From: Cupriavidus sp. WKF15 | GTDB lineage: Bacteria; Pseudomonadota; Gammaproteobacteria; Burkholderiales; Burkholderiaceae | DNA length: 64,000 nucleotides | Reading direction: 5' to 3' | NCBI RefSeq assembly: GCF_029278605.1 | Contig: NZ_CP119572.1 | Coordinates: 1,302,001 to 1,366,000 of the forward strand | Shown here: positions 46,088 to 56,342 of the stretch, piece after piece | Layout: each line of letters opens with the position of its first letter | Numbering within the stretch: position 1 is the first letter of the stretch | Made by a program: the position numbers and the translations under genes | The notes under the pieces: model-generated | What the model was told of the DNA's origin: nothing | Database searches by the model: none | The model's input: only the letters and a program-made list of their open reading frames with translations

Positions 46088-47896
46088 ATGCAACATCCGA
46101 TAGTGAATACTTTGTCTGATTCCGTTGAACATGACACCCGGGCAACCGGGACGCCGGCTGCCGATGGCGCAGCAGACTCCGGGTCAGGCACCGATACGGC
46201 GCCGCGCAGGAAGGGCCTGAGGCGCGGCTTGCGCAACCTGGTGGCTTCGCGCCGGCAGGCGGGCCAGGATCGAGACGCCAATCGTACCGAGGGTGCCGAG
46301 TCTGGCGCTCCGGGCGGGGCGGGCGAGAGCAAGGCGGCTGGCGAGCCAGGTGGGCGTGCCGCCCCGCGCGGTCGCGGCAAGCGCAAGCCGGTCAAGGCAG
46401 AGGGCGCGGCTGAGCGAGAAAGCGGTCAAGCGGGACCGGATCGCGGTGAGAAGGCGGAGCCGGCGGGCCGCAGGCGCAAGCCGCAGGGGCAGCGTACCGC
46501 CAGGGCTGTGCCGGAAGGCGACGTCCAGTCCGCAGGTCGACAGCATGGCCAGCGCAAGGGCGGCCAGCCTCAACGGAAGGGACATGCCGGCGCCGACAAA
46601 ACCAGTGCGACCAGCGAAGACCTGTTCCGGTTTGTGATCTCGGACCAGTACGACCAGGAAGACACTGTCATCCCGCGCACCAAGGCAAAGCCGGTGCGTG
46701 AGTTGTCCGCGGACGACGATGCGCCGAAGTTGCACAAGGTCCTGGCCGAAGGCGGCCTGGGCTCGCGCCGGGAAATGGAAGAGCTGATCCTGCAGGGCCG
46801 TGTTTCCGTCAATGGATTGCCCGCGCACATCGGCCAGCGGATCCTGCCAGCCGACCAGGTCCGTGTGAATGGCAAGCTGATCCATCGCAAGGTTTCTTCC
46901 AAGCCGCCGCGCGTGCTGCTGTATCACAAGCCAGCCGGCGAGATCGTCAGCCAGTCAGACCCCGAAGGCCGTCCGACCGTGTTCGACAGCCTGCCGCGCA
47001 TGAAGACCGGCAAATGGGTCGCGGTGGGTCGTCTGGATTTCAATACGGAAGGTCTGCTGATTTTTACGACTTCGGGGGATATTGCCAACCGCTTCATGCA
47101 TCCGCGCTATGGCGTGGAGCGCGAGTATGCGGTGCGTACGCTGGGCGAACTGGCTGAGGCTGACCGCCAGCGCCTGCTGCATGGCATCAAACTCGATGAC
47201 GGCGAAGCCAACTTCCTGCGCATTGCGGATGGCGGTGGCGAAGGTGTCAACCAGTGGTATCACGTAGCGCTGACCGAGGGTCGTAACCGCGAGGTGCGCC
47301 GCATGTTCGAGGCGGTCGGCCTGACTGTGTCGCGCCTGATCCGCACGCGCTACGGGCAGTTTCTGCTGCCGCGCGGGTTGAAGCGCGGCCGTTGGCAGGA
47401 GCTGGAGGCAACGGAAGTCAAGGCGATGATGACTGCCATCGGCCTGAAGCTACCCACTAAGGTCGAGCAGGGTGGCAAGGGCGCGACAAAGGTCGGGGGT
47501 CGCAAGCAGCGCACCGAGGCGGCGATCGCGGGCATGCCGATGCATACGGGCATGGACGGTCTGCCGCGTGTCGACAAGGGCGGCGCGGGCCGCGGCCAGC
47601 CCGATCCGATGCGGACGTCGATGGGCTACATCAGCCATGGCCCCACTGTGCTGACATCGCATGCAGCCAATCTGGGTGGCGCGCGCGGGCAGGGTGGTGG
47701 ACGCGCTGGCGCCGGGCGCGGCGGCGCCGGGTTGGGCGGCCAAGGCCGGCCGCAGCGCCGGGGCGGCGATGTCAATGGCAATGTGATGCCAAAGGCGGCC
47801 AAGGGCGGCGGTGGTGGCAATCGCTCGGGGCGCGGCAAGGGCGGTGGCACTGGTGGCGGTGGCAACCGCGGTGGCAATCGGGGCGGAAACCGCTAA
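46088..47896 (+). CDS. rluB: 23S rRNA pseudouridine synthase (RluB type)
   Basis: A 602-residue protein, about twice the usual RluB length. The first 200 residues are charged low-complexity sequence rich in Arg/Gly/Ala. Then come an S4 RNA-binding domain ([20 protein letters not shown]) and the catalytic domain with the nucleophilic Asp in [19 protein letters not shown] near residue 317, and [14 protein letters not shown]. The C-terminal 110 residues are Gly/Arg-rich (RGG-like). In E. coli RluB modifies U2605 of 23S rRNA. The tails may bind RNA (inference). Confidence 0.92.
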   Translation: MQHPIVNTLSDSVEHDTRATGTPAADGAADSGSGTDTAPRRKGLRRGLRNLVASRRQAGQDRDANRTEGAESGAPGGAGESKAAGEPGGRAAPRGRGKRKPVKAEGAAERESGQAGPDRGEKAEPAGRRRKPQGQRTARAVPEGDVQSAGRQHGQRKGGQPQRKGHAGADKTSATSEDLFRFVISDQYDQEDTVIPRTKAKPVRELSADDDAPKLHKVLAEGGLGSRREMEELILQGRVSVNGLPAHIGQRILPADQVRVNGKLIHRKVSSKPPRVLLYHKPAGEIVSQSDPEGRPTVFDSLPRMKTGKWVAVGRLDFNTEGLLIFTTSGDIANRFMHPRYGVEREYAVRTLGELAEADRQRLLHGIKLDDGEANFLRIADGGGEGVNQWYHVALTEGRNREVRRMFEAVGLTVSRLIRTRYGQFLLPRGLKRGRWQELEATEVKAMMTAIGLKLPTKVEQGGKGATKVGGRKQRTEAAIAGMPMHTGMDGLPRVDKGGAGRGQPDPMRTSMGYISHGPTVLTSHAANLGGARGQGGGRAGAGRGGAGLGGQGRPQRRGGDVNGNVMPKAAKGGGGGNRSGRGKGGGTGGGGNRGGNRGGNR

Positions 47897-47955
47897 GAGT
47901 CATCCCCGGCCGCCAGAGGCTGCCGGGGCTGGATTGCGCGCCGATACATGCCCTT

Positions 47956-47984
47956 TTGCCTTTTGGACATAATCTGCGTATAAT
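47956..47984 (+). promoter_or_regulatory. Sigma-70 promoter of the rimP-nusA-infB operon
   Basis: TTGCCT (47956-47961), a 17-bp spacer and a perfect TATAAT (47979-47984). Transcription should begin near 47991, in the gap after rluB. Confidence 0.8.
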
Positions 47985-48003
47985 CCAAGTCTATTCAAAA
48001 AGT

Positions 48004-48053
48004 CATCCTCCTGGAGGATGGGCGAATGATGGGCATTGTGCCCATTTTTTTTT
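48004..48053 (+). terminator. Leader terminator/attenuator upstream of rimP-nusA
   Basis: Hairpin 1: CATCCTCC (48004-48011) with GGAGGATG (48013-48020). Hairpin 2: ATGGGC (48029-48034) with GCCCAT (48040-48045), followed by nine T's (48045-48053), a strong intrinsic terminator. ATGGGC also occurs at 48018-48023, overlapping hairpin 1, and could pair with the same GCCCAT, so alternative folds are possible. It lies about 60 bases behind the promoter and 125 bases before rimP. Confidence 0.78.
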
Positions 48054-48178
48054 GGTTCGCTCGTTTGACGCATACGCGCCGGAGGCTGACTGGCAGGTGG
48101 CTGCTGTGCCCATGTCGTCCCAGGCGGGGCAGGCAAGCCAGCCTGCCCTGGTGTTGATGGCCATTACTTGGGAATACA

Positions 48179-48667
48179 GTGCATCTGGCAGATTTGATCG
48201 AAACCACCCTTAACGGCATGGGATATGAGCTGGTTGAGCTCGAACGTGCTCCGGCCGGACTGTTGCGTGTCTATATCGATCAGCCTGAAACCGGCATCGT
48301 CATCGAAGATTGCGAGAAGGTGAGCCGGCAGTTGACACACGTGTTGACTGTCGAGAACGTTGATTACGAACGGCTCGAAGTCTCCTCGCCGGGGTTGGAC
48401 CGGCCGCTGAAGAAACTGGCTGACTATGTCCGCTTTGCCGGGGCAGAAGCGCGCGTGACGCTGCGCCTGCCCGTCAATGGACAGAAGAACTTCACGGGCA
48501 TTCTGCGCGAGCCGACTGGCGATGCTGGCGCCGAGAAGGTCGGGCTGGAGTTCGAGGGCAAGGACGGTCCGGCGCTGCTGGAATTCACTGTATCTGATGT
48601 CGACAAGGCGCGCCTGGTGCCGGTGATCGACTTCAAAGGAAATCAAAGAAAAGGGAACAAGCAATGA
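48179..48667 (+). CDS. rimP: Ribosome maturation factor RimP
   Basis: A 162-residue protein for 30S subunit maturation. It has [21 protein letters not shown] at the N-terminus, then [22 protein letters not shown] and [22 protein letters not shown], all typical. The start is GTG at 48179, giving the family length; no ATG fits upstream. Its stop overlaps the nusA start (ATGA). First gene of rimP-nusA-infB-rbfA-truB, behind a leader terminator. Confidence 0.95.
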   Translation: MHLADLIETTLNGMGYELVELERAPAGLLRVYIDQPETGIVIEDCEKVSRQLTHVLTVENVDYERLEVSSPGLDRPLKKLADYVRFAGAEARVTLRLPVNGQKNFTGILREPTGDAGAEKVGLEFEGKDGPALLEFTVSDVDKARLVPVIDFKGNQRKGNKQ

Positions 48668-50139
48668 GCCGCGAAGTTCTGTTGCTCGTCGATGCGCTTG
48701 CGCGTGAAAAGAACGTCGACAAGGATGTGGTATTCGGCGCGCTGGAGGCTGCACTGGCCTCGGCGACCAAGAAGCGTTTCGAGGAAGACGTGGATATCCG
48801 TGTCGCGATCGATCGCGAATCGGGCGAGCATGAGACATTCCGCCGCTGGCTTGTCGTTCCTGACGAACAGGGCCTGCAGGAGCCGGACAAGCAGATCCTG
48901 CTGTTCGAAGCGCGCGATGAGAACCCGAACATCGAGCTGGACGACTATGTCGAGCAGCAGATCGAGTCGGTCGAATTCGGCCGTATCGGCGCGCAGGCGG
49001 CGAAGCAGGTGATCCTGCAGCGCATCCGCGATGCCGAGCGCGAGCAGATCCTGAACGACTACCTCGAGCGTGGCGAGAAGATCATGACCGGCACGGTTAA
49101 GCGCGCCGACAAGAAGGGCCTGATCGTCGAATCCGGCCGCGTAGAAGCCCTGCTGGCGCGCGACCAGATCATCCCGAAGGAAAACCTGCGCACTGGCGAC
49201 CGTGTTCGTGCGTATATCCTGAACGTGGATCGTGCGGCACGTGGTCCGCAGATCGAACTGTCGCGCACCGCGCCCGAGTTCCTGATCAAGCTGTTCGAGA
49301 ACGAAGTGCCCGAGATGGAACAGGGCCTGCTGGAGATCAAGGCCGCAGCCCGCGATCCGGGTGTGCGTGCCAAGATCGCCGTGGTGGCGCACGACAAGCG
49401 TATCGACCCGATCGGTACCTGCGTGGGCGTGCGCGGCACGCGCGTGACTGCCGTTCGCAACGAGATCGGCGGCGAAGCCGTGGACATCGTGCTGTGGTCG
49501 GAAGATCCGGCGCAGTTCGTGATCGGCGCGCTGGCGCCGGCGCAGGTGCAGTCGATCGTCGTGGATGAGGAAAAGCACAGCATGGACGTGGTCGTGGACG
49601 AGGAGAACCTCGCCGTGGCCATCGGTCGAAGCGGTCAGAATGTGCGCCTGGCGTCGGAGCTGACCGGCTGGCAGATCAACATCATGACCCAGGAAGAGTC
49701 GGCGGCGAAGCAAGCCGAGGAAAGCGATGCCGTGCGCAAGCTGTTCATGGCCAAGCTGGACGTCGACGAAGAAGTGGCGGATATCCTGATCGACGAGGGA
49801 TTCTCCACGCTGGAAGAAGTGGCCTACGTGCCCATCAGTGAAATGATGGAAATCGAGGCATTTGATGAAGACACCGTCAACGAGCTGCGCAACCGCGCAC
49901 GTGATGCGCTCCTGACGATGGAACTGGCCCGGGAAGAAAAGGTGGAAGAGGTGTCGCAAGACCTGCGCTCGCTCGACGGCCTCAACCCGGAACTGATCGG
50001 CAAACTGGCCGAAGGCGATATCCATACGCGTGACGACCTGGCAGAACTGGCCGTCGACGAGCTGGTCGAGATGACGGGCGTCAGCGAGGAAGAAGCCAAG
50101 GCGCTGATCATGAAGGCACGGGAACATTGGTTCAACTGA
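48664..50139 (+). CDS. nusA: Transcription termination/antitermination factor NusA
   Basis: A 491-residue RNA-polymerase-binding factor. The N-terminal polymerase-binding domain is followed by an S1 domain ([18 protein letters not shown]), two KH domains ([19 protein letters not shown] and [20 protein letters not shown]) and two C-terminal acidic helix-hairpin repeats (about residues 365-490), as in E. coli NusA. NusA affects pausing and intrinsic termination, and in E. coli its operon is autoregulated through leader terminators. The terminator in this operon's leader fits that idea. Confidence 0.97.
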   Translation: MSREVLLLVDALAREKNVDKDVVFGALEAALASATKKRFEEDVDIRVAIDRESGEHETFRRWLVVPDEQGLQEPDKQILLFEARDENPNIELDDYVEQQIESVEFGRIGAQAAKQVILQRIRDAEREQILNDYLERGEKIMTGTVKRADKKGLIVESGRVEALLARDQIIPKENLRTGDRVRAYILNVDRAARGPQIELSRTAPEFLIKLFENEVPEMEQGLLEIKAAARDPGVRAKIAVVAHDKRIDPIGTCVGVRGTRVTAVRNEIGGEAVDIVLWSEDPAQFVIGALAPAQVQSIVVDEEKHSMDVVVDEENLAVAIGRSGQNVRLASELTGWQINIMTQEESAAKQAEESDAVRKLFMAKLDVDEEVADILIDEGFSTLEEVAYVPISEMMEIEAFDEDTVNELRNRARDALLTMELAREEKVEEVSQDLRSLDGLNPELIGKLAEGDIHTRDDLAELAVDELVEMTGVSEEEAKALIMKAREHWFN

Positions 50140-50145
50140 GGGACA

Positions 50146-50174
50146 CGTCCGGGTTTTGATGACATTCCCGGACG
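50146..50174 (+). promoter_or_regulatory. Hairpin between nusA and infB
   Basis: CGTCCGGG (50146-50153) pairs with CCCGGACG (50167-50174). No T-run follows at once. Possible mRNA processing site. Confidence 0.55.
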
Positions 50175-50229
50175 CGCTTTCCGCACACGATTTGTCCCGA
50201 CGTAGAAACCAAGCATTGAAAGGGTTTGA

Positions 50230-53115
50230 ATGGCAAGCACAACAGTTGCCCAACTGGCCGCAGAACTGAGTCGCAGCGCAGCTGCCCTGCTGGAACAATT
50301 GCAGGCGGCTGGGGTGGGCAAAGCGACGCCAGAAGATATGGTCACGGAATCGGATAAGACCAGGTTGCTGGATTATCTGAAGCGTTCGCACGGCCAGGCT
50401 GATGACAGTGCGCGCAAGAAGATCACGCTGACCAAGCGCGAGACTTCCGAAATCCGTCAGGCCGACTCCACCGGCAAGACGCGCACCGTCCAGGTCGAGG
50501 TGCGCAAGAAGCGCGTGCTGATCAAGCGCGACGAAGCGACTTCCGACCATCAGGCCGATACGGAGCCGCAATCCGCGGTGGTCGACGCTGCCGAGCAGGC
50601 GCGCCGTGAGGAAGAAGAACGCCAGCAGGCCGAACTGCTGGCACGCCAGGAAGCCGAAGCGAAGGCGCGCCGCGAGGCCGCCGAGCGCGAAGAAGCCGAG
50701 CGCCGTGCCAAGCAGGAGGCTCTGGAGGCCGAACAGCGCCGCCAGGCCGAGTTGCTTGCCAAGAAGGCCGATGAGGAAGCCGCTGCTGCGCGCGCCGTGA
50801 ACGAGGCCGCTGAAGAGGCTTCGCGCAAGAAGGCCGAGGACGAGCAGGCACGTGTTGCCGGCGAGCGCGCGGTAGCGCAAAAGGCTGCCGACGATGCCAA
50901 GGCAGCTGCCGACAAGGCCCGTGCCGAGCAGGACGCCGCACGCAAGCGCCGCGAAGCCGCCGAAGCCGAAGCCCGCGCCATCCAGCAGATGCTGAATGCG
51001 CCGGCGCGCGTGCTCAAGGCGCCGTCGGAGCGCAAGGCCGAGGAAAAGAAGGCCGAGCAGACCGGTACGCTGCACAAGCCGGTCAAGCCGGCAGGTGCCA
51101 CGGCCGAAGCCAAGAAGGACGACAAGAAGCCAGCCACCACTGCCGCACCCAGCACGACGGCCGACAAAAAGACCGGCAAGCCTGGTGCTCCAGGGTGGAA
51201 GGACGAAGGCGTGCGCGGCAAGAAGGGCGGCCTGAAGACGCGCGGCGATTCGTCGGGTGGCGTGGGCGGCTGGCGCGGTGGTCCGCGTGGCCGCGGTGGT
51301 CGTCATCAGCGTGACGACGAAGGTCGCAGCAACTTCCAGGCGCCGACCGAACCCGTGGTGCGCGAAGTTCACGTGCCGGAAACCGTCTCGGTGGCGGATC
51401 TCGCCCACAAGATGGCCGTGAAGGCATCCGAGGTCATCAAGCAGATGATGAAGCTCGGCCAGATGGTGACGATCAACCAGGTGCTGGACCAGGAAACCGC
51501 CATGATCGTGGTGGAAGAAATGGGCCACAAGGCGTTCGCCGCCAAGCTGGACGATCCGGAAGCGCTGCTGGTGGTGGACGGCGAAGAACACACGGACGCC
51601 GAGCAACTGCCGCGTCCTCCGGTGGTGACCGTCATGGGTCACGTCGACCACGGCAAGACCTCGCTGCTGGACTACATCCGCCGCACCAAGGTTGCCGCGG
51701 GCGAAGCTGGCGGCATTACGCAGCACATCGGTGCCTACCATGTGGAAACCGACCGCGGCGTGATTACGTTCCTGGATACCCCGGGTCACGAGGCCTTCAC
51801 GGCCATGCGTGCCCGCGGTGCCAAAGCCACCGACATCGTGATCCTGGTGGTCGCGGCCGACGACGGCGTGATGCCGCAGACCAAGGAAGCCATCGCGCAT
51901 GCCAAGGCTGCCGGGGTGCCGATCGTCGTGGCGATCAACAAGATGGACAAGCCGGATGCCAATCCCGACCGTGTCAAGCAGGAGTTGGTGGCCGAGCAGG
52001 TGTTGCCGGAAGAGTATGGCGGTGATTCGCCGTTCGTGCCGGTGTCGGCCAAGACCGGTGCTGGCATCGACGACCTGCTGGAGCAGGTGTCGCTGCAGGC
52101 CGAAGTCCTGGAGCTGAAGGCACCGATCGACGCGCCGGCCAAGGGTCTGGTGGTGGAAGCCCAGCTCGACAAGGGCAAGGGCCCGATCGCGACGATCCTG
52201 GTCAGTAGCGGCACGCTCAAGCGTGGCGATGTGGTGCTGGCCGGTAGTGCTTATGGCCGCGTGCGTGCCATGCTGGACGAGAATGGCAAGCCGACCAAGG
52301 AAGCCGGCCCGTCGATCCCGGTGGAAATCCAGGGGTTGTCGGAAGTCCCGGCTGCCGGTGAAGAAGTGCTGGTGCTGCCGGACGAGCGCAAGGCGCGCGA
52401 AATCGCGCTGTTCCGCCAGGGCAAGTTCCGCGACGTGAAGCTGGCCAAGCAGCAGGCGGCCAAGCTGGAAACGATGCTGGAGCAGATGAGCGAAGGCGAC
52501 GTCCAGACGCTGCCGTTGATCGTGAAGGCCGACGTGCAGGGTTCGCAGGAAGCGCTGGTGCAGTCGCTGCTCAAGCTGTCGACCGACGAAGTGCGCGTGC
52601 AGATGGTGCATGCCGGCGTGGGTGGCATCTCGGAATCGGACGTCAACCTGGCGACCGCTTCGAAGGCTGTCATCATCGGCTTCAACGTGCGTGCCGACGC
52701 CGGCGCGCGCAAGCTGGCCGAGAACCATGGCATCGACATCCGTTACTACAACATCATTTACGATGCGGTAGACGAGATCAAGGCGGCCATGTCGGGCATG
52801 CTGGCACCGGAAAAGCGCGAGACCACGATCGGTCAGGTCGAGGTGCGCCAGGTGTTCCGCGTGCCGAAGGTCGGCGCGGTGGCAGGCTGTATGGTCACCG
52901 ACGGTCTGGTCAAGCGGACCTCGCTGGTGCGCGTGCTGCGCAACAACGTGGTCATCCACAGCGGCGAACTCGACTCGCTCAAGCGTTTCAAGGACGACGT
53001 CAAGGAAGTCAAGCAAGGCTTCGAGTGCGGTTTGTCGATCAAGAACTTCAACGATGTTCAGGAAGGCGACCAGCTCGAAGTGTACGAAATCACCGAGGTG
53101 GCGCGTACGCTGTAA
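50230..53115 (+). CDS. infB: Translation initiation factor IF-2
   Basis: A 961-residue GTPase that brings initiator tRNA to the ribosome. An N-terminal IF2 domain ([21 protein letters not shown]) leads to a long Ala/Glu/Lys/Arg coiled region (about 115-270) and a Gly/Arg linker. The G domain has [15 protein letters not shown] near residue 470, [12 protein letters not shown] and [12 protein letters not shown], then domains II-IV. Its length suits the long N-terminal IF2 form of betaproteobacteria. Confidence 0.97.
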   Translation: MASTTVAQLAAELSRSAAALLEQLQAAGVGKATPEDMVTESDKTRLLDYLKRSHGQADDSARKKITLTKRETSEIRQADSTGKTRTVQVEVRKKRVLIKRDEATSDHQADTEPQSAVVDAAEQARREEEERQQAELLARQEAEAKARREAAEREEAERRAKQEALEAEQRRQAELLAKKADEEAAAARAVNEAAEEASRKKAEDEQARVAGERAVAQKAADDAKAAADKARAEQDAARKRREAAEAEARAIQQMLNAPARVLKAPSERKAEEKKAEQTGTLHKPVKPAGATAEAKKDDKKPATTAAPSTTADKKTGKPGAPGWKDEGVRGKKGGLKTRGDSSGGVGGWRGGPRGRGGRHQRDDEGRSNFQAPTEPVVREVHVPETVSVADLAHKMAVKASEVIKQMMKLGQMVTINQVLDQETAMIVVEEMGHKAFAAKLDDPEALLVVDGEEHTDAEQLPRPPVVTVMGHVDHGKTSLLDYIRRTKVAAGEAGGITQHIGAYHVETDRGVITFLDTPGHEAFTAMRARGAKATDIVILVVAADDGVMPQTKEAIAHAKAAGVPIVVAINKMDKPDANPDRVKQELVAEQVLPEEYGGDSPFVPVSAKTGAGIDDLLEQVSLQAEVLELKAPIDAPAKGLVVEAQLDKGKGPIATILVSSGTLKRGDVVLAGSAYGRVRAMLDENGKPTKEAGPSIPVEIQGLSEVPAAGEEVLVLPDERKAREIALFRQGKFRDVKLAKQQAAKLETMLEQMSEGDVQTLPLIVKADVQGSQEALVQSLLKLSTDEVRVQMVHAGVGGISESDVNLATASKAVIIGFNVRADAGARKLAENHGIDIRYYNIIYDAVDEIKAAMSGMLAPEKRETTIGQVEVRQVFRVPKVGAVAGCMVTDGLVKRTSLVRVLRNNVVIHSGELDSLKRFKDDVKEVKQGFECGLSIKNFNDVQEGDQLEVYEITEVARTL

Positions 53116-53127
53116 GGCGGCGCAGCG

Positions 53128-53149
53128 GCGGCGGGCTTCGGCCCGCCGC
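53128..53149 (+). promoter_or_regulatory. TTCG-loop hairpin between infB and rbfA
   Basis: GCGGCGGGC (53128-53136) pairs with GCCCGCCGC (53141-53149) around a TTCG tetraloop. No T-run follows, so it may protect or separate mRNA segments rather than terminate. Confidence 0.65.
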
Positions 53150-53174
53150 TGTCGTCTCGACAAGACAGTATTGA

Positions 53175-53543
53175 ATGGCCAAGAAAGGCAGTATTTCCTC
53201 CCGTAACCTGCGCCTCTCCGACCAGATCCAGAAGGACCTGGCCGAGATGATCCAGCGCGAGCTGCGCGATCCGCGCCTCGGATTGATCACGCTGCAGTCC
53301 GTGACGCTCACGCCGGACTATGCGCATGCCAAGGTCCACTTCACGGTGCTCGGCGCCGATGCCGCTGAAGCGGCAGCGATCCTGAACGAGAAGGCGGGCT
53401 ACCTGCACTCGTTGCTGTATAAGCGCCTGCACATCCATACCGTCCCGACGCTGCGCTTCTATCACGACACATCGGTCGAGCATGCGATCGAGATGTCCAA
53501 GCTGATCAACGAAGCGAACGCCACGCGTTCCAAGGACGACTGA
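53175..53543 (+). CDS. rbfA: Ribosome-binding factor A
   Basis: A 122-residue KH-fold factor for 30S maturation and cold adaptation. It has [33 protein letters not shown] near residues 9-41 and the KH core [12 protein letters not shown], ending with [19 protein letters not shown]. Its place between infB and truB is the usual order. Confidence 0.96.
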   Translation: MAKKGSISSRNLRLSDQIQKDLAEMIQRELRDPRLGLITLQSVTLTPDYAHAKVHFTVLGADAAEAAAILNEKAGYLHSLLYKRLHIHTVPTLRFYHDTSVEHAIEMSKLINEANATRSKDD

Positions 53544-53610
53544 TTCCGGCTGCGCCGGAAAAGCTCAGTCCCCGGGGCGGGCAACACGCCCGCCGCCCCG
53601 CATTGTTCCC

Positions 53611-54558
53611 ATGACCGATTCCGCCAACCACCGTCCGCCCCGGCTGCCGCGCCGCGAGGTGCACGGCGTGCTGCTGCTCGACAAGCCGCTCGGGCTGTCT
53701 TCCAACGATGCGCTCGTGCGCGCCAAGCGGCTGCTGCGGGCCCTGAAGGCCGGCCACACCGGCACGCTCGACCCGCTCGCCACCGGCCTGCTGCCGCTTT
53801 GCTTCGGCGAGGCAACCAAGTTCTCGCAGGACCTGCTGGAGGCTGACAAGACCTATGAGGCGGTCGTCCGGCTTGGGCAGAAGACGACGACGGGCGACGC
53901 GGAAGGCGAGGTGCTGGCGGAGCGGCCGGTTGCCTGCGATCGTGCCGGGCTCGATGCGGCGATCGCGCGCTTCATTGGCGAGATCGACCAGATCCCGCCA
54001 ATGCATTCGGCGCTGAAGAAGGACGGACGTCCGCTGTACGAATACGCGCGTGCCGGACAGACCGTGGAGCGCCCGGCCCGGCGCATCACGATTCATGCGA
54101 TCGACATACTCGACTGCGCGTTGCCGCAGGCGCCGTCTTTCACGATGCGCGTGAAGTGCAGCAAGGGCACGTACATTCGCACGCTCGCCGAAGACATCGG
54201 CGAGGCGCTGGGCTGCGGCGCGCACCTGACCGGTCTGCGTCGCATCGCCGTCGGAGACCTGACGCTGGAGGGGGCCGTGACGCTGGAGCAGATCGATGCC
54301 CAGCCGGACGAGGCGCGTCCGGCCATGCTCGCGCCGGTGGATGCGCTGCTGCAGCGTTGCCCGCCGGTCACGCTTGATGCCGAGGCGAGCTCACGGTTTC
54401 TCCAAGGCCAGCGCATTGCCCAGCGGGACCTGCCGGCAGGCAGTGTGCCGCAGGAGGGCACGCTGGCCCGCGTCTACGGCGGCGAGCCGTCGCGCCTGCT
54501 GGGTGTCGCGCGCATGCGCGAACGTGCCTTGCGGCCGGAGCGGCTGGTGCGCCTCTGA
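53611..54558 (+). CDS. truB: tRNA pseudouridine(55) synthase TruB
   Basis: A 315-residue enzyme that makes pseudouridine 55 in the T-loop of tRNAs. It has HGVLLLDKPLGLSSNDAL near residue 14, the catalytic Asp in KAGHTGTLDPLATGLLPLCFGEATK near 53, and LRVKCSKGTYIRTLAEDIGEALG-like sequence (here MRVKCSKGTYIRTLAEDIG) near 185. It closes the operon and converges on a binding-protein gene 16 bp away. Confidence 0.96.
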   Translation: MTDSANHRPPRLPRREVHGVLLLDKPLGLSSNDALVRAKRLLRALKAGHTGTLDPLATGLLPLCFGEATKFSQDLLEADKTYEAVVRLGQKTTTGDAEGEVLAERPVACDRAGLDAAIARFIGEIDQIPPMHSALKKDGRPLYEYARAGQTVERPARRITIHAIDILDCALPQAPSFTMRVKCSKGTYIRTLAEDIGEALGCGAHLTGLRRIAVGDLTLEGAVTLEQIDAQPDEARPAMLAPVDALLQRCPPVTLDAEASSRFLQGQRIAQRDLPAGSVPQEGTLARVYGGEPSRLLGVARMRERALRPERLVRL

Positions 54559-54574
54559 GCGCCTTGCCGCAGCC

Positions 54575-55567
54575 TTATTCCAGTGTGATCCCGGCCGACT
54601 TGATGACGTCGGCCCACATCTTTCGGTCCTGCACGAGGAAGCTCGAGAAGTGCTCGGGCGAATCGCCGACAGGCTCCGAACCGAACTCGGCCATCTTCTT
54701 CCTGACCTCCGGATTGGCCAGCGCCTTTACCAGGGCCTGGTTATAGCGGGCCACAATCGGCTTGGGCAGGTCCTTTGGACCGAAGATCCCTTGCCAGGTC
54801 GGCATGTTGAAGTCCTTGAGGCCGCTTTCGGCAAGCGTGGGCACCTCGGGCAACAAGGGCGAGCGCTTGCTGCTGGTCACGGCCAGCGCCTTGACCTTGC
54901 CCGTCTTGGCCAGTGCCGCGGCCGTGGTGATGTTGTCGACCGTCATGGCGATATGGCCACCCATCAGGTCGGTGATCACCGGCGTCGCGCCCTTGTACGG
55001 CGCGTGGACCATGTCGATGCCAAGCCGATGCAGCATCGTCTCCGCGATCAGGTGGTTCGAGGTGCCGACACCCGCGGTGCCGTAGGTGACTTGCGGAGTC
55101 TTCCTGACATAGGCCGTGAAGTCCGCCATGGTTTTGACAGGCAGCGACGGACTGACGATCACGACGTTGGGCTGCGTCGCCAGCATGGCGATGGGCGCAA
55201 AGTCGTCGGTCTTGTACGGCGTGCCCTTCGGGTTGAGCAGGTGGGTCACGGCCATGGCGCCAGCGGCGCCCATGCCGACCGTGTAGCCATCCGCCGGTGC
55301 CTTGGCCAGCTTGTCCGCCGCAATATTGCCGCCGGCGCCGGGCACGTTTTCGACCACGACCGGAACGCCCAGGCTTTCCGACAGCGGCCCTTGCACCAGG
55401 CGCGCCAGCAGGTCGGCCGAGCCACCGGGCGCGAAGCCCACCAACAGCCGTACCGGCTTGGCCGGCTTCCAGTCTTCAGCCTGAGCTGCCGGCAGGATTG
55501 CGGCACTCATGCCTGCCACCAGCATGCCGCGTACCAGCGGCCCCATCCACTTCGTCACGCTTTTCAT
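54575..55567 (-). CDS. Bug-family periplasmic binding protein (tripartite tricarboxylate transporter type)
   Basis: A 330-residue exported protein: signal peptide about residues 1-30 (VAGMSAAILPAAQAED), then KPVRLLVGFAPGGSADLLARLVQGPL, the Bug-family opening, and ENVPGAGGNIAADKLAKAPADGYT. The Bug family is greatly expanded in Cupriavidus and Bordetella and binds carboxylates or other small ligands; the ligand here is unknown. There are no TctA/TctB membrane genes nearby. It is last in the iclR-pepE-DUF1177-aroM-bug run, 79 bp after the AroM gene. The ATG at 55567 starts just before the signal peptide. Confidence 0.92.
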   Translation of the reverse strand: MKSVTKWMGPLVRGMLVAGMSAAILPAAQAEDWKPAKPVRLLVGFAPGGSADLLARLVQGPLSESLGVPVVVENVPGAGGNIAADKLAKAPADGYTVGMGAAGAMAVTHLLNPKGTPYKTDDFAPIAMLATQPNVVIVSPSLPVKTMADFTAYVRKTPQVTYGTAGVGTSNHLIAETMLHRLGIDMVHAPYKGATPVITDLMGGHIAMTVDNITTAAALAKTGKVKALAVTSSKRSPLLPEVPTLAESGLKDFNMPTWQGIFGPKDLPKPIVARYNQALVKALANPEVRKKMAEFGSEPVGDSPEHFSSFLVQDRKMWADVIKSAGITLE

Positions 55568-55646
55568 CGTCACTTCCACTCCGGCTTGTCTCGGGCAATC
55601 TGTCAACGGGCTTGCCCATGCCCGTATTCGATCCTGTGCCTGCCTG

Positions 55647-56342
55647 TCAAGTGGCGCCGGCCAGCACATCGCCCAGCACGCGTGCCACCATGCGGTTTGA
55701 CAACAGCACCGGGGCACGCGCGTGTCGCGCGACCTCGGCGCGCATGGCCTCGGTATAACCCATGCAATGCATCACGATCAGGTCGCAGCCACGAAGTGCT
55801 TCGCCAGCCTGCGCGAAGCGTCCGTCATCGCCATCCGTGTAGGGCGAGGCGTGCGTGACCCGCAGTTCGCAAGGTACCGGCCGGATCAGGTGGAAGCCTT
55901 CTACCTGTGCGGCCAGCGGCAGCACGATGCCAAGCTGCCTGCAGCCCTGGGCCAATGCTACGGTGAGGTGATCCACGACCTGCTGCGGTTCGATCACCAG
56001 CGTGCGCAGCGCCGGCAACGCGGTACCCGTACATAGCGGCACCAGCGCGTCAAAGTCCTGTTCGTCCAGCGATGCCATCAGCCGCGCCAGCATGGCCTCG
56101 GCCGCGGGCTTGCCCAGCACGACCTGGCTGCCGTCGCGCATGCGGCTGGCAAAGCGGTATTCGCCGGCCTTTGGCGCGAGCGCGGCGATCTGCGCGTCGT
56201 CCAATCCATCCAGGATGCCGAATTGTTCGACCATGGCCGGCAGGCCGAGGTCGGCCACCATCTGGGGCGCGATGTCGGTACGCGGCGACTGCCCGATGGT
56301 GACGAATGCCACGCGCGGCAGTCTGGCGACCGAGGGGTTCAA
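55647..56342 (-). CDS. AroM-family protein
   Basis: A 231-residue protein of the AroM family, whose function is unknown. VAFVTIGQSPRTDIAPQMV near the N-terminus is the family opening. Two cysteines, in LVPLCTGTALPAL and VMHCMGYTEA, sit in settings that recall the catalytic pair of Asp/Glu/hydantoin racemases (inference). No ATG fits the start. A TTG at 56342 overlaps the previous gene's stop as TTGA, giving translational coupling, so it is chosen; a longer open frame reaches 56405. Confidence 0.85.
   Translation of the reverse strand: MNPSVARLPRVAFVTIGQSPRTDIAPQMVADLGLPAMVEQFGILDGLDDAQIAALAPKAGEYRFASRMRDGSQVVLGKPAAEAMLARLMASLDEQDFDALVPLCTGTALPALRTLVIEPQQVVDHLTVALAQGCRQLGIVLPLAAQVEGFHLIRPVPCELRVTHASPYTDGDDGRFAQAGEALRGCDLIVMHCMGYTEAMRAEVARHARAPVLLSNRMVARVLGDVLAGAT

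Noticed and set aside
48643..53163. A 1506-codon open frame on the minus strand opposite nusA and infB
   Set aside because: It mirrors the real genes' codon bias (rich in His, Leu, Arg, Val), has no family motif and covers genes with clear domains. It is a GC-rich shadow frame.
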